DNA from: Silene conica
Taxonomy: Eukaryota; Streptophyta; Magnoliopsida; Caryophyllales; Caryophyllaceae
Assembly (NCBI GenBank): GCA_029255685.2
Contig: CM055312.2
Coordinates: forward strand, 51,556,202-51,620,201
Length of the DNA: 64,000 nt
Reading direction: 5' to 3'
Shown here: piece by piece, positions 10,500 to 22,860 of the stretch
Numbering within the stretch: position 1 is the stretch's first letter
Layout of the letters: each line of letters begins with the position of its first letter
Position numbers and translations under genes: made by a program
The notes under the pieces: model-generated
Database searches by the model: none
Told to the model about the DNA's origin: nothing
Seen by the model: the letters and a program-made list of their open reading frames with translations, nothing else

Positions 10500-13116
10500 T
10501 GTATTGCTCTTCTCAAGTAGACCATAAACCTGAATCTACTCAAGTAGACCATAAACCTGAATCTACTCGATATCTTATACTCTAGCTAAACCATAAATAA
10601 AATGGAACAAAGTCCAAAAGATAACAAATGTTCACCATGAATAACATCATGTTAACATGCCAACACGCTCATAACTAAGCGATAAATAATATTGGATCAA
10701 GTTCAACATTTGGTCATCAAAGCTAGAGCATAAGTTCAAGTTTTCCAATATAAAACAAAGACACTCATTTAAATATATAATACAAAGAGTGTATACATGA
10801 CATTTAACTTAGTAGAAGTAACAATCAATTCTTAAGACAAATATTCATAATGAATTTCACGCACATTACATATGTCCTCTACCGTAAAATTCATAATTAA
10901 TTCAAATAAAATCAAATTGATACAAGGCCAATTGGGTTGGATTAATAAGACTCTTAGCTACAAACTTTGTCAAACAACCATTTCCAAATGACAAATGTAA
11001 CAGATATTTATAAACTGATCTTTACAGTCTGACAGAAAACGTCGCACAAAAAGTATCGCTTCATAAAACGGGTTCAACAAAACATTTTGGAGCAAAGTAA
11101 AATCCTAACATCATCTAAACTCTTCAAAGTTTTAATTATAATAATTACCTAGAATAGTTTCAAAGTATAAAAAGGGTTTTAGAAATAATCTTTGAGCTAC
11201 TGTCTATTTCGCGAGTATTTCAGCGCGTTGTTCGTAAACATTTTATTGTGAACAAACGACATGTAAGAAAATTACGAAATTTTAAAGGTAAACTTTAGAC
11301 TTAAAATAAATATGAGTCTCTTTTCAACTTTTTCAGAGAAAGACAATTTAAGATGGAGAAATAAAATAAATAAAAACATTCCACAATAAATTACTTAACC
11401 CAATTTTATAATTTTATCTTAAAGGGCATGTAATAGGCGATTTTATGCATAAATAAAGAAATAATTAAGAAAAATATGTCACAAACATTAATAATTTATT
11501 CTTCATATTTATATTTCAGAATATACCTAAAAATAATTTATAATTTATTTATTTCTATTTATTTATTATTCAACACAATTTAACTTTATTTATGGATTAA
11601 TTAGCCATAAAATTCAAAAATAATTATAAAAATTAATAATTCGACATGCAAAATTTTAATATACTAAAATAAGTCATCCTAAGATGAAAAATTCAAGTTT
11701 CACATTTATTTATATATTTTACATATTTTTACTAGAGATTTATTGCCGAAAAACATGAATATATATTAAATAAGAGCAATAATAATTATAAAAATAAAAT
11801 AATCAATTTAAATACTCTATATATTAATATAGACCAGAATAAAATTCAAATATAATATTTTCGAAATTTTGATTTATGGTTTATATATATTTAGATGAAT
11901 ATCACCTAAAACCGTGATTAAATATCAAATAACAACAATTAAACATATAATAATTTTGGGACTCAAATAAACACATGAAAACTCATAGATAATGATAATA
12001 AATCAGAATATATTCAAAAATATAATTTTCATAATTATCTATATATTTTTCGCACTAATTAGATTGTTAAATCGCATAAAACACAATTAAATCATAAAAG
12101 TTATTAAATACTTATAAATTCATCACAAATAATAAAAATTACTATTTACTATATAAGTCATGAACCTCAAATATTTCCATGGTTTTAAACATCATATATA
12201 TTATCAATCTTGTTATAAACCCATAAAAGCACTTGAAAATCAAAAATCATAGAAAGGAGAAAACCTAGATACCTTGCTAGAGATTATATTAGTAAATAAG
12301 TAGAATAATATTATAAGATCAACCCAAATGATCTTCCTCAACCAAGGTCTCTTGCTCACCTCCTTGATCAAACATAAAAAGTTTAAAACAATTAATCAAA
12401 TAGTACTCTAAATAATCTTGGATAAAGAAAATGAGAATAAGCAATGACTTACACATACTAAGGATAAGATAAAAGAGATGTGAAAAATGAAAGAAATGAA
12501 TGTTGGAGATGGGTGAGGAACCTCACGTTGAAAATGGAGAAGAAGTGAGATATTTTTGTGTTGGGTAAGTTGTGATTTGTAGAGTGAGTAGATAGTGTAG
12601 GCTTTAGGATACTAATTTAAGATTTAGGCACATGACTATGAAGACTTTGAGCACCAAGGGACCAATTTTTCAACTTAGCATGTGCATATGTAATGATTAC
12701 ACAAGGTGTGTGATGATTACATAAGGTGAGTGATGATTACACAATGTGGAGGAAGTAGAACGAAATGCGTTTCCTGTCGGCGGATTTCTGCGACAGTCTT
12801 CCGTATTTTGGGCATAATTTCCTCCACAGAAATGCGATTAAGGTGATTTCGGTGGCGTTGGAAAGCTAAGAGAAAGAGCTAAAACTTTTATTTTATAATC
12901 GAGAGACATAAATGTACCGAAAACATCTTAAAATTAGCATCAATGACAAGGTAGTTATTCGCAAGTTTAAGGAGTGTAAGTTTAAGATGAGTATTTGGAT
13001 TTTCATCAGCGGAAAAGAAAGATTTTAGATGGGATTTTATTTATTGTGGATCATCTTATTATTTAAAATAAGAGTTTAAATTATATAGGATGATTTAGGA
13101 ATTACGGGGTGTTACA
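10500..13116 (-). mobile_element. Probable solo LTR of a Ty3/gypsy element, about 2.6 kb
   Basis: On the minus strand it starts TGTAACACCCCGTAATTCC, a common chromovirus-type LTR opening, and ends ...GCAATACA, giving TG...CA ends with short inverted termini TGTA/TACA. There is no coding capacity. A 28-bp tandem duplication (CAAGTAGACCATAAACCTGA core) lies at 10514-10569. Its flanks do not show a 5-bp duplication: Athila integrase is on the left and a partial copia LTR on the right. It may therefore be a remnant joined by later recombination. Confidence 0.55.
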
Positions 13117-13170
13117 GTATTAATTAAGTTAATACTTTTATGAGTAATCTAAGAAATTATTTCCTACAAG

Positions 13171-13183
13171 TGGTATCAGAGCC
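13171..13183 (+). other. Primer-binding site of Copia-1
   Basis: TGGTATCAGAGCC lies two bases after the LTR end CCTACA. It is the initiator tRNA-Met primer site typical of plant LTR elements. Confidence 0.85.
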
Positions 13184-13439
13184 ATTGTTCAAAATCGTTT
13201 TGATAATTAATTGAGAATTAAAATCCCACGGCACACATATTTTTCACGGTTTATAAAAAAAAAAAATGTATTTTTTTTCCGGTCTGTTTTTTTTTTTTGA
13301 TATGTCACGACTAAAATTTTTTTTGGTTCACGTTTTTTTTGGTTTCGTTTTTTTTATTTTGTTATTTTAATTGTCAAAATAATTATCATGTGATGATGCT
13401 CATAACAATGATAACGAATCAATTGGTACGTGTGAATCA

Positions 13440-14500
13440 TGGCTTATCGGAAAGATGACTCGTATTTCCTTTAAAGGTATTAGAATGCGAGCTAGTGATC
13501 TTCTAGGACTCATACATACAGATGTATGTGGTCCTATGACAATCACAGCAAGAGACGGCTATAGATATTTCATCACTTTTACGGATGATTTAAATAGATA
13601 CGGTATGTCTATTTAATGAAACATAAAAGTGAATCCTTTGACAAGTTCAAGGAATTCCAAAATAAGGTTGAGAACCAATTGGATATGAAGATAAAGGCAC
13701 TTCGATCTGATCGTGGTGGCGAATATCTTTCGACTGAGTTTGATCAACACCTGAAAGACTGTGGTATTGTATCGCAGTTGACTCCACCTGGAACACCACA
13801 ATTAAATGGTGTATCCGAACGGAGAAATCGAACTTTATTAGATATGGTTCGATCCATGATGAGTCACACGGTTGTGCCTAATTCATTATGGGGATTTGCT
13901 CTTCAATCAGCTGCTCTAATACTTAACCGAAGTCCGACTAAAGCAACAGATAAGACTCCATATGAGATGTGGAAAGGAAAAGTTCCTGACTTGTCCTTTA
14001 TTCGGGTTTGGGGTTGTGAATCTTATGTCAAGTGGAGACACGAAGACAAGCTAGGCCCACGATCGGTTAAGACTTACTTTGTAGGTTATCCCAAATGAAG
14101 TTTTGGTCACTACTTTTACTCACCTACCGAACAAAGAGTGTTTGTTGCGGCTAGTGCGAAGTTTTTAGAGAAAGAGTTTCTCTCGAACAAACAGAGTAGT
14201 AGAACTTTTGATCTATCAGAGGTTCAAGAACCAGAAACCAACAGTGTGATGGAAGAAAGTGTTCCTTCCACATCTGCTATGGTGTCCATTCCAGAGGAAC
14301 CTAGGAGGACGGTTCGAGTTTCTCACCCCCCAGACCGATACATTGGTATGGTTAAGGAAGGTGGTGCAGAAAACCTATTACTCCTTGAGAGTAACGAACC
14401 AACTACCTACAAAGGAGCCATGCCATGTTCCGACTCTAAGCTATGGCTCGAAGCCATGCAGTCCGAAATAGATTCCATGCAAGAGAATTAAGTATGGGAT
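13440..14500 (+). pseudogene. Copia-1 integrase region
   Basis: It contains the end of the zinc-finger block (ESWLIGKMTR), LLGLIHTDVCGPM, then RSDRGGEYLSTEFDQHLKDC and NGVSERRNRTLLDMVRSMMS, followed by the KTPYEMWKGKVPDLSFIRVW linker. Order and spacing match copia pol. It is part of a broken copy. Confidence 0.85.
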
Positions 14501-15973
14501 TTGGTTGATTTGCTTGAAAAGGTAAAACCCCTACAGTGCAAATGGCTTTATAAGATAAAGCGTGCACTAGATGGACAACCAGATGTTTATAAAGCACGAT
14601 TGGTGGCAAAAGGTTTCACTCAAGTACACGGGTTGCACTATGATGAGATATTTGCTCCAGTCGTAATACTTAGATCTATTCGGATTCTCTTAGTGATAGC
14701 CGCATTTCATGATTATGAGATCTGGCAAATGGATGTGAAAACCGCCTTCCTAAATGGGTTTTTGGAAGAAGAACTGTATATGATACAGCCTGAGGGTTTC
14801 ATCAATCCTAAACATCCTAAGAAAGTGTGCAAGCTCAAGCGTTCCATCTATGGACTTAAGCAAGCATCACAGAGTTGGAATCATCGTTTTGCTGACGTGA
14901 TAAAACAGAACGGATTCATTCGAAGTGTCGAAGAACCATGTCTGTATATCAAGTCAAGTGGGAGTAAAATCGTATTCCTAGTATTATATGTAGATGATAT
15001 ACTACTAATTGGAAACGACATTCTCATGCTTTCGTCGGTTAAGACATGGTTAAAGAACCATTTTAAAATGAAAGATTTGGGTGAGGCACAGAGGATTCTA
15101 GGCATCCGCATCTACAGAGATAGATCGAAAAAGATGTTAGCATTGAGTCAAAAAGATTATATAGATAAGATTCTTGATAGATTCAGTATGACAAACTCCA
15201 AGTGAGGTTACCTTCCTGTTGTTTATGGGGTGCATCTGAGTAAGAAACAATCACCTACAACTCCGGAAGAAACTGAACGGATGAGTCGGATACCTTATAC
15301 TTCGGCAGTAGGGTCGATCATGTATGCCATGATGTGAACACGTACTGACGAGGCATATGCATTGAGTATGGTCAGCCGTTACCAAAATAATCCAGGTGAA
15401 GGTCACTGGATAGCCGTCAAGAACATCCTTAAGTACTTACGAAGGACTAAGGATTGGACACTGGTATATGGTGGAGACATGGAGCTAAGTGCTAAGGGTT
15501 ACACAGATGCTAGTTTCCAAACCGATCGTGATGATTCTAAATCTCAGTCGGGTTTTGTCTTTACTCTTAATGGTGGAGCAGTCAGTTGGAAGAGTTCCAA
15601 ACAGAGCGTTACAGCAGATTCTACAACAGAGTCTGAGTACTTGGCAGCTTCCGAAGCTGCAAAGGAAGCTATTTGGATGCGTTATTTCTTACAAGGACTA
15701 AAAGTAGTACCTAGTGTGAAAGATCCAATCACCCTTTATTGTGATAACAGTGGTGCAATCTTCCAGGCTAAGGAGCCTAAGTCTAGCAACAAATCTAGAC
15801 ATGTACTCAGAAAAGCTCATCTGATAAGAGATTACATGGAGCAAAAGGAGATAGCATTGTGCAAGATTGGAACGGATAACAACATTGGTGATCCGCTGAC
15901 TAAGGCACTACCGCATAATAAACATGAAGGGCACATCTCATCCATGGGGATAAAGCGTGTTCCAGAATTGTAA
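14501..15973 (+). pseudogene. Copia-1 reverse transcriptase and RNase H regions
   Basis: It shows the RT blocks [34 protein letters not shown] and VLYVDDILLIGND, followed by the RNase H blocks GYTDASFQTD, VSWKSSKQS, DSTTESEYLAASEAAKEAIW and the terminal DPLTKALP. It ends at TAA near 15973. It is part of a broken copy. Confidence 0.88.
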
Positions 15974-16751
15974 TAAACATTGTTTGATTAATGTTTGATC
16001 ATTTCAAATTATTACTTAATAAAATCATTGAATTTCTTTATATTGTATTACATGTGGATTGTACGACAATTTTTGAACACCACACAGTGAACTGTTTTAC
16101 TTTATATGTCTGTTTTTGTCCGTAAACACCAATATGAGCTGATAACTCAGGTGATTATTTTGTTAGTTGAAGGATGGAAGGTTCAATATTCCATAAGTCA
16201 AGCGTCTCACTGATCAATAACAAATATGGGTATATGATATCGCATAGGACATAGTGACCACAACATAGAGTCCTAAATGTTAAGATACATTAGGTGCCTG
16301 GTCGTGGATGGGACGTCTATCGTGATTCCTAAAGTCGGTTCTTTTGACCATTATTTATTTCATGCGATATAGACAGTTTTTGGGTGGCTTTGGTTTCTGT
16401 CCTAGGTCGCACCTTAAAAGGAGACCAATCGGACTTTTACTGGGTCATTTCATGTTGTGCTTCCATCGGCAGGTCATAAGTCAAGGAAAATATCCAGCCT
16501 TTATCAGGTTATATATATATATATTTCTCAGGGCCACTCGAGGAGTAGTAACTTAAACGCAAGGCCATGCTCGAATATGATTCGTATCAGTTATGTTGCT
16601 CTCTAGTCGAGGAAACCACTCCTGATATGATTACTTGGGAGATAGGACCTTGTAAGGTAAGACTTCGCAATTTGTCTTCCATTGAGTGGGAGAATAATGC
16701 ATGGATATGAGAATCGTAATCGGACACACACTTGTAGGACAAGTGGGAGAT
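15974..16751 (+). other. Untranslated 3' region of Copia-1 ending in polypurine tract
   Basis: No reading frame is apparent. Several motifs are shared with the same region of Copia-2 (28616-29405): GAGCTGATAACTCAGGT, TTTTGACCA/TTTTGACTT, TTATCAGG...TTTCTCAGGGC, CGAGGAGTAGTAACT and the polypurine tract GACAAGTGGGAGAT just before the LTR. The sharing suggests functional RNA sequence rather than random spacer. Confidence 0.7.
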
Positions 16752-17632
16752 TGTTGGAGTAAATTTCCTCCACAGTGTGTGATTATTTGAGTAAATCTTT
16801 TACAATATCACTAGAAGTTTGACGTTACTGTCATATGATAGCGATAATCAGCTGATCCCTAAAGGTCACACCTATAGGATAGTACTGAGAAATGTGATTA
16901 TATATTAATATAATTACATAAATGCTAAACTTAGCTAAATGTAGTTAAGTGGATGATAAACATTTAATATGATTAAATGATAACTAGAAGAAATGAATTA
17001 AATGTTAATTCTAATAAATATATATAAAATTTATATTTATTAATTATATTTTAATATATGATAGAATGATATAATTGGGATTAATTAATTATAAGATAAT
17101 TAATTAATATTCTCCGGGAATTAAATTTGTACACCGAAAAGTATTAAAATATATATGATATTTTTAGGAAGTTCGGAATAAGGAAACTGACTCAAAATAT
17201 TATATTATAATGAAGTTTCCTAATTGAAGTACAATACCAACACAAACCAAAACCCTATATATAGAGAGTTTCGGCCGTGAGGTTGGGTACACAAGAAAAA
17301 AACGTTTTTCCTCTCTTATTCTACTTGATTAGTTTATCATCTTAATCCCAAAATAAATCCTCTAAAATAATTAATAGTAATTTAGAAGGAGCTTTGAGGA
17401 AATCTTTCTCAGTCGTCTTGGGTGCAATCTAAGGAGAACTTCTACCTTGAAGTTTGGGTTTATACTAGGTTGTTCTTAGCCCGATCTCATATATGACCAA
17501 AGGTTATTTCTATGATCATTGTCCTATTATTTCAGTTCTATTGTTTTAATATCAATTCGTTTTTGATATAATCCTTGGCAGTATTAATTAAGTTAATACT
17601 TTTATGAGTAATTTAAGAAATTATTTCCTACA
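16752..17632 (+). repeat. 3' LTR of Copia-1 (881 bp)
   Basis: It begins TGTTGGAGTAAATTTCC after the polypurine tract and ends TTTCCTACA. A likely core promoter (CCCTATATATAGAG) lies near 17252-17265, shortly before the proposed R region. The last 50 bp match the stub of the 5' LTR at 13117-13168, with one visible difference (TAATCTAAG against TAATTTAAG). Confidence 0.88.
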
Positions 17633-17721
17633 TGTTTACCCCTTTTTTACTTACCTTAGCCATGCTGAACTGAAATTTCCAATCATCCTTATACCTTTGT
17701 TTTAGACTTTCTCTTATTTTG
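17633..17721. other. Short unassigned spacer
   Basis: This is unique-looking AT-rich sequence between the Copia-1 LTR and the LINE poly(A). The first five bases (TGTTT) would be the right-hand target duplication of Copia-1; the left copy is lost. Confidence 0.4.
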
Positions 17722-17759
17722 TTTTTTTTTTTGGTGAAATGTGAGTATATTATATCAAA

Positions 17760-18246
17760 AAATACCAAACAAAGACTATACAGGAGGTAGCGGGATCAAA
17801 TCCCCTTACAAGCACAAAAGTTACTGCCAGCACAAAATAATCTACTCTTCACTACCCTGATCATCTTCAATTCCTACTTTATGCCTCATCCTTCGATTTA
17901 TTTCCTCCTCAATAGTCTTTGCAACCACTTATGGTCTGATCAAGCATTCATTGATCCGAGCATTGTTCATTTGCATCCATATATTGTAATGGTACGCATT
18001 GAGTATGGCACTTCTGATTTTCCATTGTCTGGTGTTTTTGTTCCCAGTGCTCATTCTGGCCACTGTAGGAAATGATCCAGCAAACCACTTAATCAGTTGT
18101 TCGTTTACTCTTCTGGAATATTGGCAATATTCAAATACATGGTCAAGAGTTTAAGATTGAGTCTGACAGAGCAGACATAAATCATCAGAGCAGCATCCTA
18201 TCATAGCTAGCTTGGATTTGACATTTATACCTTCCTACAATCTCAG
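17760..18246 (-). pseudogene. LINE ORF2 C-terminus with zf-RVT domain
   Basis: The frame continues with a Cys/His cluster (CCSDDLCLLC, then DH and C downstream) and the segment KWFAGSFPTVARMSTGNKN, then QWKIRSAILNAYHYNIW. This is the zinc-binding region that follows RT in plant L1 LINEs. An in-frame stop interrupts it near 18150. After the frame ends near 17850, a short 3' UTR leads to the poly(A). Confidence 0.7.
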
Positions 18247-19200
18247 TCAAGTTATCATCGAGCGTTTTGGTATGTTCCAGCTATTCCATACAACCGGAGC
18301 GCATTGTTTCTTTGTATGTGGAACTTGCAGCCACTCATAACTACTCTTAATGTTATATCCCTGTGGTCTGTTGGTCCATTGATTCCCTCTATATCCATCC
18401 TTGAATCTATCCTTTGTTTTGCAATTACTCTTCCAAACCCATGGAGCATCAGGAGGAGGAGTATAGTCATTCCAATCATGATCCTTGAGGTAAATGTCAC
18501 TCACCCATTTAATCCAAAGTCTGTTAGCTTTAGTAAACACCCAGTCCGCCAGCTTACCTACAGTGGCCTGATTCCACAATTCAGCATGTTTAATACTCAA
18601 CCCTCCTTCTTCTTTTGATAGAGTAACCCGTTCCCAGGCAACAAGAGGTACTCTGTGGTATTCACTTGAGCCATCCCAGAGGTAATTACAACAAATAGCT
18701 TCTATTCTCTTGATTACACTTTTGGGGATAATAAACATTTGTGCCCATTAGTTGTGCAATGTATTAAGAACTGAATTGATTAGGGTAACTCTACTAGCAT
18801 ATGATAATTTCTTAGCCCCCATTCCTCTGATCCTTGTTACTAGTTTTTCAGTTAAAGAGGAGCATTCATGCTTGGATAGCTTACCTGGTTGGATAGGCAC
18901 CCCCAGGTATTTAAAGGGAAAGAATCCTTCTCTAAAACCAGTCACCTTCTTGATATCATTCCTTGTGTCCTCATCAATGCTATTAAAAAATATTTCAGAC
19001 TTTGTATTGTTAATTCTTAATCCTGAAGCACTGGAGAATGATGAAAATGTTCTCATAAGCAGCCATATAGAAGTAGGCTTGCCTTTGCAGAACATTAAAA
19101 GGTCATCTGCAAACATCAAATGTGTGAGCTTCAGGTTTTTACATAAAGGGTGATACTGAAAAGGCCATCTATTAGTAGCAAAATGGATGAGCCTAGATAA
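18247..19200 (-). pseudogene. LINE ORF2, RT active-site and thumb part
   Basis: It includes LMFADDLLMFCKG, the RT active site FADD, followed by the thumb region (SGLRINNTKSEIFF, FKYLGVPIQPGKL, SYASRVTLINSVL) and the downstream FIIPKSVIKRIEAICCNYLW segment. Stops separate it from the upstream RT part (right after LCMD, near 19200) and split it near 18745 (LHN-stop-WAQ). The order is that of a normal plant L1 ORF2. Confidence 0.85.
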
Positions 19201-19962
19201 TTAGTCCATGCATAGCATGAATAAAAGTGGAGAAATAGGATCCATTTGCCTCAATCCTCGGTTGCCCTTGAAGTATCCAAAGAAAGAACCATTTAGTGAT
19301 AAGGAAAAGGATGTGGTCCTGACACACTGTAAAACCAATCCAGTAAAATGTTGAGGGAACTGCATCCCATGTAATAACTGCTCAAGGAATTCCCATTCTA
19401 TCGTGTCATAAGCCTTTTGCAGGTCTATTTTAAAGAGACACCTAGGAGTAGCTGATTTCCTTCCATATAGATGAATGATATCCTTACATAAAAGCACATT
19501 TTCTATAATGGATCTCCCCTTTATAAAAGCTCCCTGATTCTCACTAACAATTTCTGGTAGTACTGAAGCCAGTCTGTTACACAACAGTTTAGAAATGACT
19601 TTGTAGATCATGTTGCAGCAAGCTATGGGCCTGAAGTGGCTCACTGATGTAGCTCTGCCACACTTTGGAATGAGAGTGATGTTAGTGGCATTGAGTTGAG
19701 TTAGCAGTTGACCACTCTTGAAGAAATCCATGACAGCTTGGCAAATATCTTCACCAATTATATCCCAAGCATCTCGAAAGAATCCACTAGTGTAGCCATC
19801 TGGACCAGAGGCTTTGTCAATAGGGATGGCAAACATTATATCTTTTATCTCCTTCTTTATTACAGCAGCATTAAGTGCATGATGGTGAATTGCAGTGCAT
19901 AGCTTCCCTTTCTGCAGCACGTCTAAACGAACCCTTTCAGTCTTCTTACTATCACCAAGCAA
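19201..19962 (-). pseudogene. LINE ORF2, RT fingers and palm
   Basis: It carries KASGPDGYTSGFFRDAW, ITLIPK, FRPIACCNMIYKVISK, LCNRLASVLPEIVSENQGAF and KIDLQKAYDTIEWEFL. The block GLRQMDPISPLLF has Met in place of the usual Gly of GLRQGDPLSPLLF. LINE RT primes reverse transcription at nicked chromosomal DNA. A further open stretch continues upstream to about 20137 with a stop in between. Confidence 0.88.
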
Positions 19963-20136
19963 TTCTTGATAAAACCCAATGAAGGCTTGCTGGATGCTGA
20001 CGGTGTCATTACAGACTTTTCCATTTTTATCCTCAATCTAGATGATTTTATTCCTTAAGCATCTGTTTTTAAGAGCATTATGAAATAGGGCAGTATTGCT
20101 ATCTCCATCTTTAATCCAGTTGGCTTTTGCTTTTTG

Positions 20137-21216
20137 TTATAAATAGCTTGTTCTAGCTTTAGTCCAGAATGTAGCTTCCTTGAGGAGGATCATCTCCTGT
20201 TGGATCAATTCATCATTTGATGGATCCTCTTGTATTCTTTCCCGCATCTCTCTCAGCTGCATACTCACTCTGGTGGCTTTTATTTCAACATCTACATAAC
20301 AGTCCTTAGTAAGCCCCTTCAGAATTGGCTTGAGTGCTTTCAGTTTTTTGATGACTGAAAACATCAGCATTTCTGCAATATTCTGATGCCACACTCCCTT
20401 CACTTTAGCCTTAAAATCCCCAGCAATCCTCCACATATTGTAGTATTTGAAACTGGCATTTTTCCTCCCATCCAGTTTTACATTCCTAACTATACATGGA
20501 TTATGATCTAGTAACCCTTCAAGATGGAAGTGGGCATTCATCTCAGGGTAAGAGGTACACCACCTATAATTTACCAAGAATCTGTCAAGTCTGCTGAATT
20601 TTCTATGTTGTTCATCGTGTTTGTTAGTCCAAGTAAAAAAGGCACATGTAGCTGATATGTCAGTCAGGCTACAGTGATAAACACAATCAATAAAATCTTC
20701 CATATCTGCTAGCTTTGTATTCCCTTCCAGCCTCTCATCAGGGGACTGTATTGTGTTAAAGTCACCAGCTACTACCCAAGGAATAGTACAGGAGTCAGCA
20801 AAAGAATTCAGGTGTTGCCATAAAACTTCCATTTCCTCCCCTTCATTAAAAGCATAAACTACAGTATAGAGAAAGGCCTGCAATGAAGCTTTGATAATCA
20901 CCTTGGCATGAATGAGCTGTGGGCCATACTGGAGAATTGTGACATCAAAAACAGAAGGCTTCCACATCAACCAAACTCTCCATCTCTTATGTAACCTACA
21001 ATTGGTGGTGACACACCACCCCTCCAACATTCTTTCTGATATGTTACTCATATTATTCCCATTTATTTTTGTTTCAAGCATGCCAAATAAGCAAGCATCA
21101 TTATTTTGAATAAAACTTTTAACAACTAGTTGTTTATTTACATTATTGAGCCCTCTCATATTCCAAAAACCTAAATTATTCATGATAACCTTGTTCAATT
21201 GGGTTACCAGTATCAA
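20137..21216 (-). pseudogene. LINE ORF2, APE-type endonuclease
   Basis: The 359-codon open stretch starts near the usual ORF2 start and shows the endonuclease blocks WNMRGLNN, LLETK-like MLETKING (metal-binding Glu), VVAGDFNTI (Asp/Asn), FSRLDRFLVN and LLDHNPC, where L1 elements normally have SDHNP. The enzyme nicks target DNA to start insertion. The frame is intact through the domain but ends before RT. Ser to Leu ahead of DH is an unusual change. Confidence 0.85.
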
Positions 21217-21499
21217 TCACTAGAACATCATCCTCCTGTTGCCTCATCTCCCCTATTGTTCCTTCCACTGGTGGCAATTCCTCCATATCCCCTACTAGTT
21301 TACTGCTTGTAGGCACTGAAGTAAATGCCTGATCAGTCCTTAAGGGATTAGTGCTTGTCTATGCATAAAACTCCTTATCAGACAGTTCTGGCTTTCTTTG
21401 TGGAATAGGTTTCCACACCTTCTTAGTTGCCCCAATTGGCTTCACATTTGGCTGGCTTCGACAGTTCTTTCCTTCATGTCTCATTCCTTTACATTTATC
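21217..21499 (-). pseudogene. LINE ORF1, zinc-knuckle end
   Basis: The minus strand reads CDKCKGMRHEGKNC, a CX2CX4HX4C zinc knuckle, then RSQPNVKPIGATKKVWKPIP. This is the nucleic-acid-binding tail of plant L1 ORF1. A stop lies near 21360. The upstream half of the same ORF1 is at 32746 and beyond, on the far side of the nested LTR elements. Confidence 0.75.
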
Positions 21500-21749
21500 A
21501 CAGATGATAAGGGTAAAGTCGTTACCCTAAATCAAAGTAATCCTTAGGATACTACTAACTAATAGCTAGCGGTAAGAAAGGTTTCAAATCCACAGGGAGG
21601 CGGTAATAAATTGTTTGCTAAAGTAAATAAGTCTTAAAGTAACAATTGGGTTATTTTGATTGTTTTGTTGTCTAATTAACTAATTGCAAAATAAGTAAAT
21701 AAAGATATGTAAACAAGTATTAGGAAAGATCTAGGGATCAAGTTCACAT

Positions 21750-22845
21750 TGTTGGAGCTTGTGTTCTCCACATGTAGTGCGATAACGTCATTGGACATAC
21801 CCTTGTACGGACAAGTGGGAGATTGTTGGGGCTGGTGTCCCTGACAGTTAGTACAATGACTTATTAAATCTCTTAAAGGATCACAAGGGCATACTTTAGT
21901 ATTATTATCAGTTGATCCACGTTTATCAATAACGGTTGGCTTGCTAGATAAGTTTGACGTTATTGTCATACGGATGGCGGTGATCAACTGGTCCCTATAC
22001 GTCACACCTATAGGACACGTTTGAGAGATGTGAAGGTATGAAAATACAGTCACATTTATGCCGGATACGACTAAACAGTTAGTCAGAGGTATTGACTAGT
22101 AAATTAGTCAATAAGATGTTGAGATTATTATTTAATACGGATTAAATAATTTTAGCTAATACGGATTACATGATTAATTCGTAAATTAAATATAAACGGT
22201 TATATTTAATTAAATATTGAATTCGCGTATTAATATACACAGTTATCTTAATTCAGCTAATTATACAATATCGTAATTTTCTTATCAAATCATTATTAAT
22301 GTATCGACTGCACATTGTGACAAATGCATTAATATCTGATAACATGTATACGATTTATAATAAATACCCGCGAATTATATTTTTAGCAAAACGGGTCGAA
22401 TCACGTATTAGAGTAAGGTAAGAGTGGAAAGCCCACTCTCACCTTAACCCTAATTCGGCTGACCGAAGTAATACAAAAGGAGAAGACTTCTCTTTTTGTC
22501 AGGTTACTCATTCTTCTGATAATTACATCTCAAGTAAAAATTAGGGTTTTTAGAGCATTCTTCTCCCATAACCCAGATCTCACATCTAAACTCAAAAAGG
22601 GCTCTCCCTATATTGCAAGGCAATTAGAGAGGATTTCTAGCTCACGCGGCATCGTCTCAAACCAAGTCTTAGGTGCAAGTTATAGGAGGGAATTTGCTTT
22701 AATCCCTGTTCTTAGGCCAATTCGCGCAAGGACCCAAGGTTGTAACTCTTTTCATGTTTTTATTATCTTATGTCAATAATCACAATTATAAGTTTCGTTA
22801 TAATTCTTCACGTTTAAGGGCGAATTCATGTTAATATTCCCCACA
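21750..22845 (+). repeat. 5' LTR of Copia-2
   Basis: It begins TGTTGGAGCTTGTG and ends TATTCCCCACA. A second LTR-like start, TGTTGGGGCTGGTGTCC, lies 74 bp further in at 21824, directly after a polypurine tract (ACAAGTGGGAGAT). Copia-3 starts only at the second type. The true ends are fixed by the CACAT duplication. Confidence 0.88.
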
Positions 22846-22847
22846 AG

Positions 22848-22860
22848 TGGTATCAGAGCC
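22848..22860 (+). other. Primer-binding site of Copia-2
   Basis: TGGTATCAGAGCC lies two bases after the 5' LTR, complementary to initiator tRNA-Met. Confidence 0.88.

Larger units (their letters stand above)
13117..17632 (+). mobile_element. Copia-1: Ty1/copia element of the same group as Copia-2
   Basis: Only the last 50 bp or so of its 5' LTR remain (13117-13168), followed by a primer-binding site (13171). Coding remnants of integrase, RT and RNase H cover 13440-15973. A long untranslated 3' region follows, then the 3' LTR (16752-17632). It is strongly similar in protein to Copia-2 (for example the RSDRGGEY and LRRTKDW blocks). The gag and protease portion is not present. It is broken, with several breaks. 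Confidence 0.88.
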
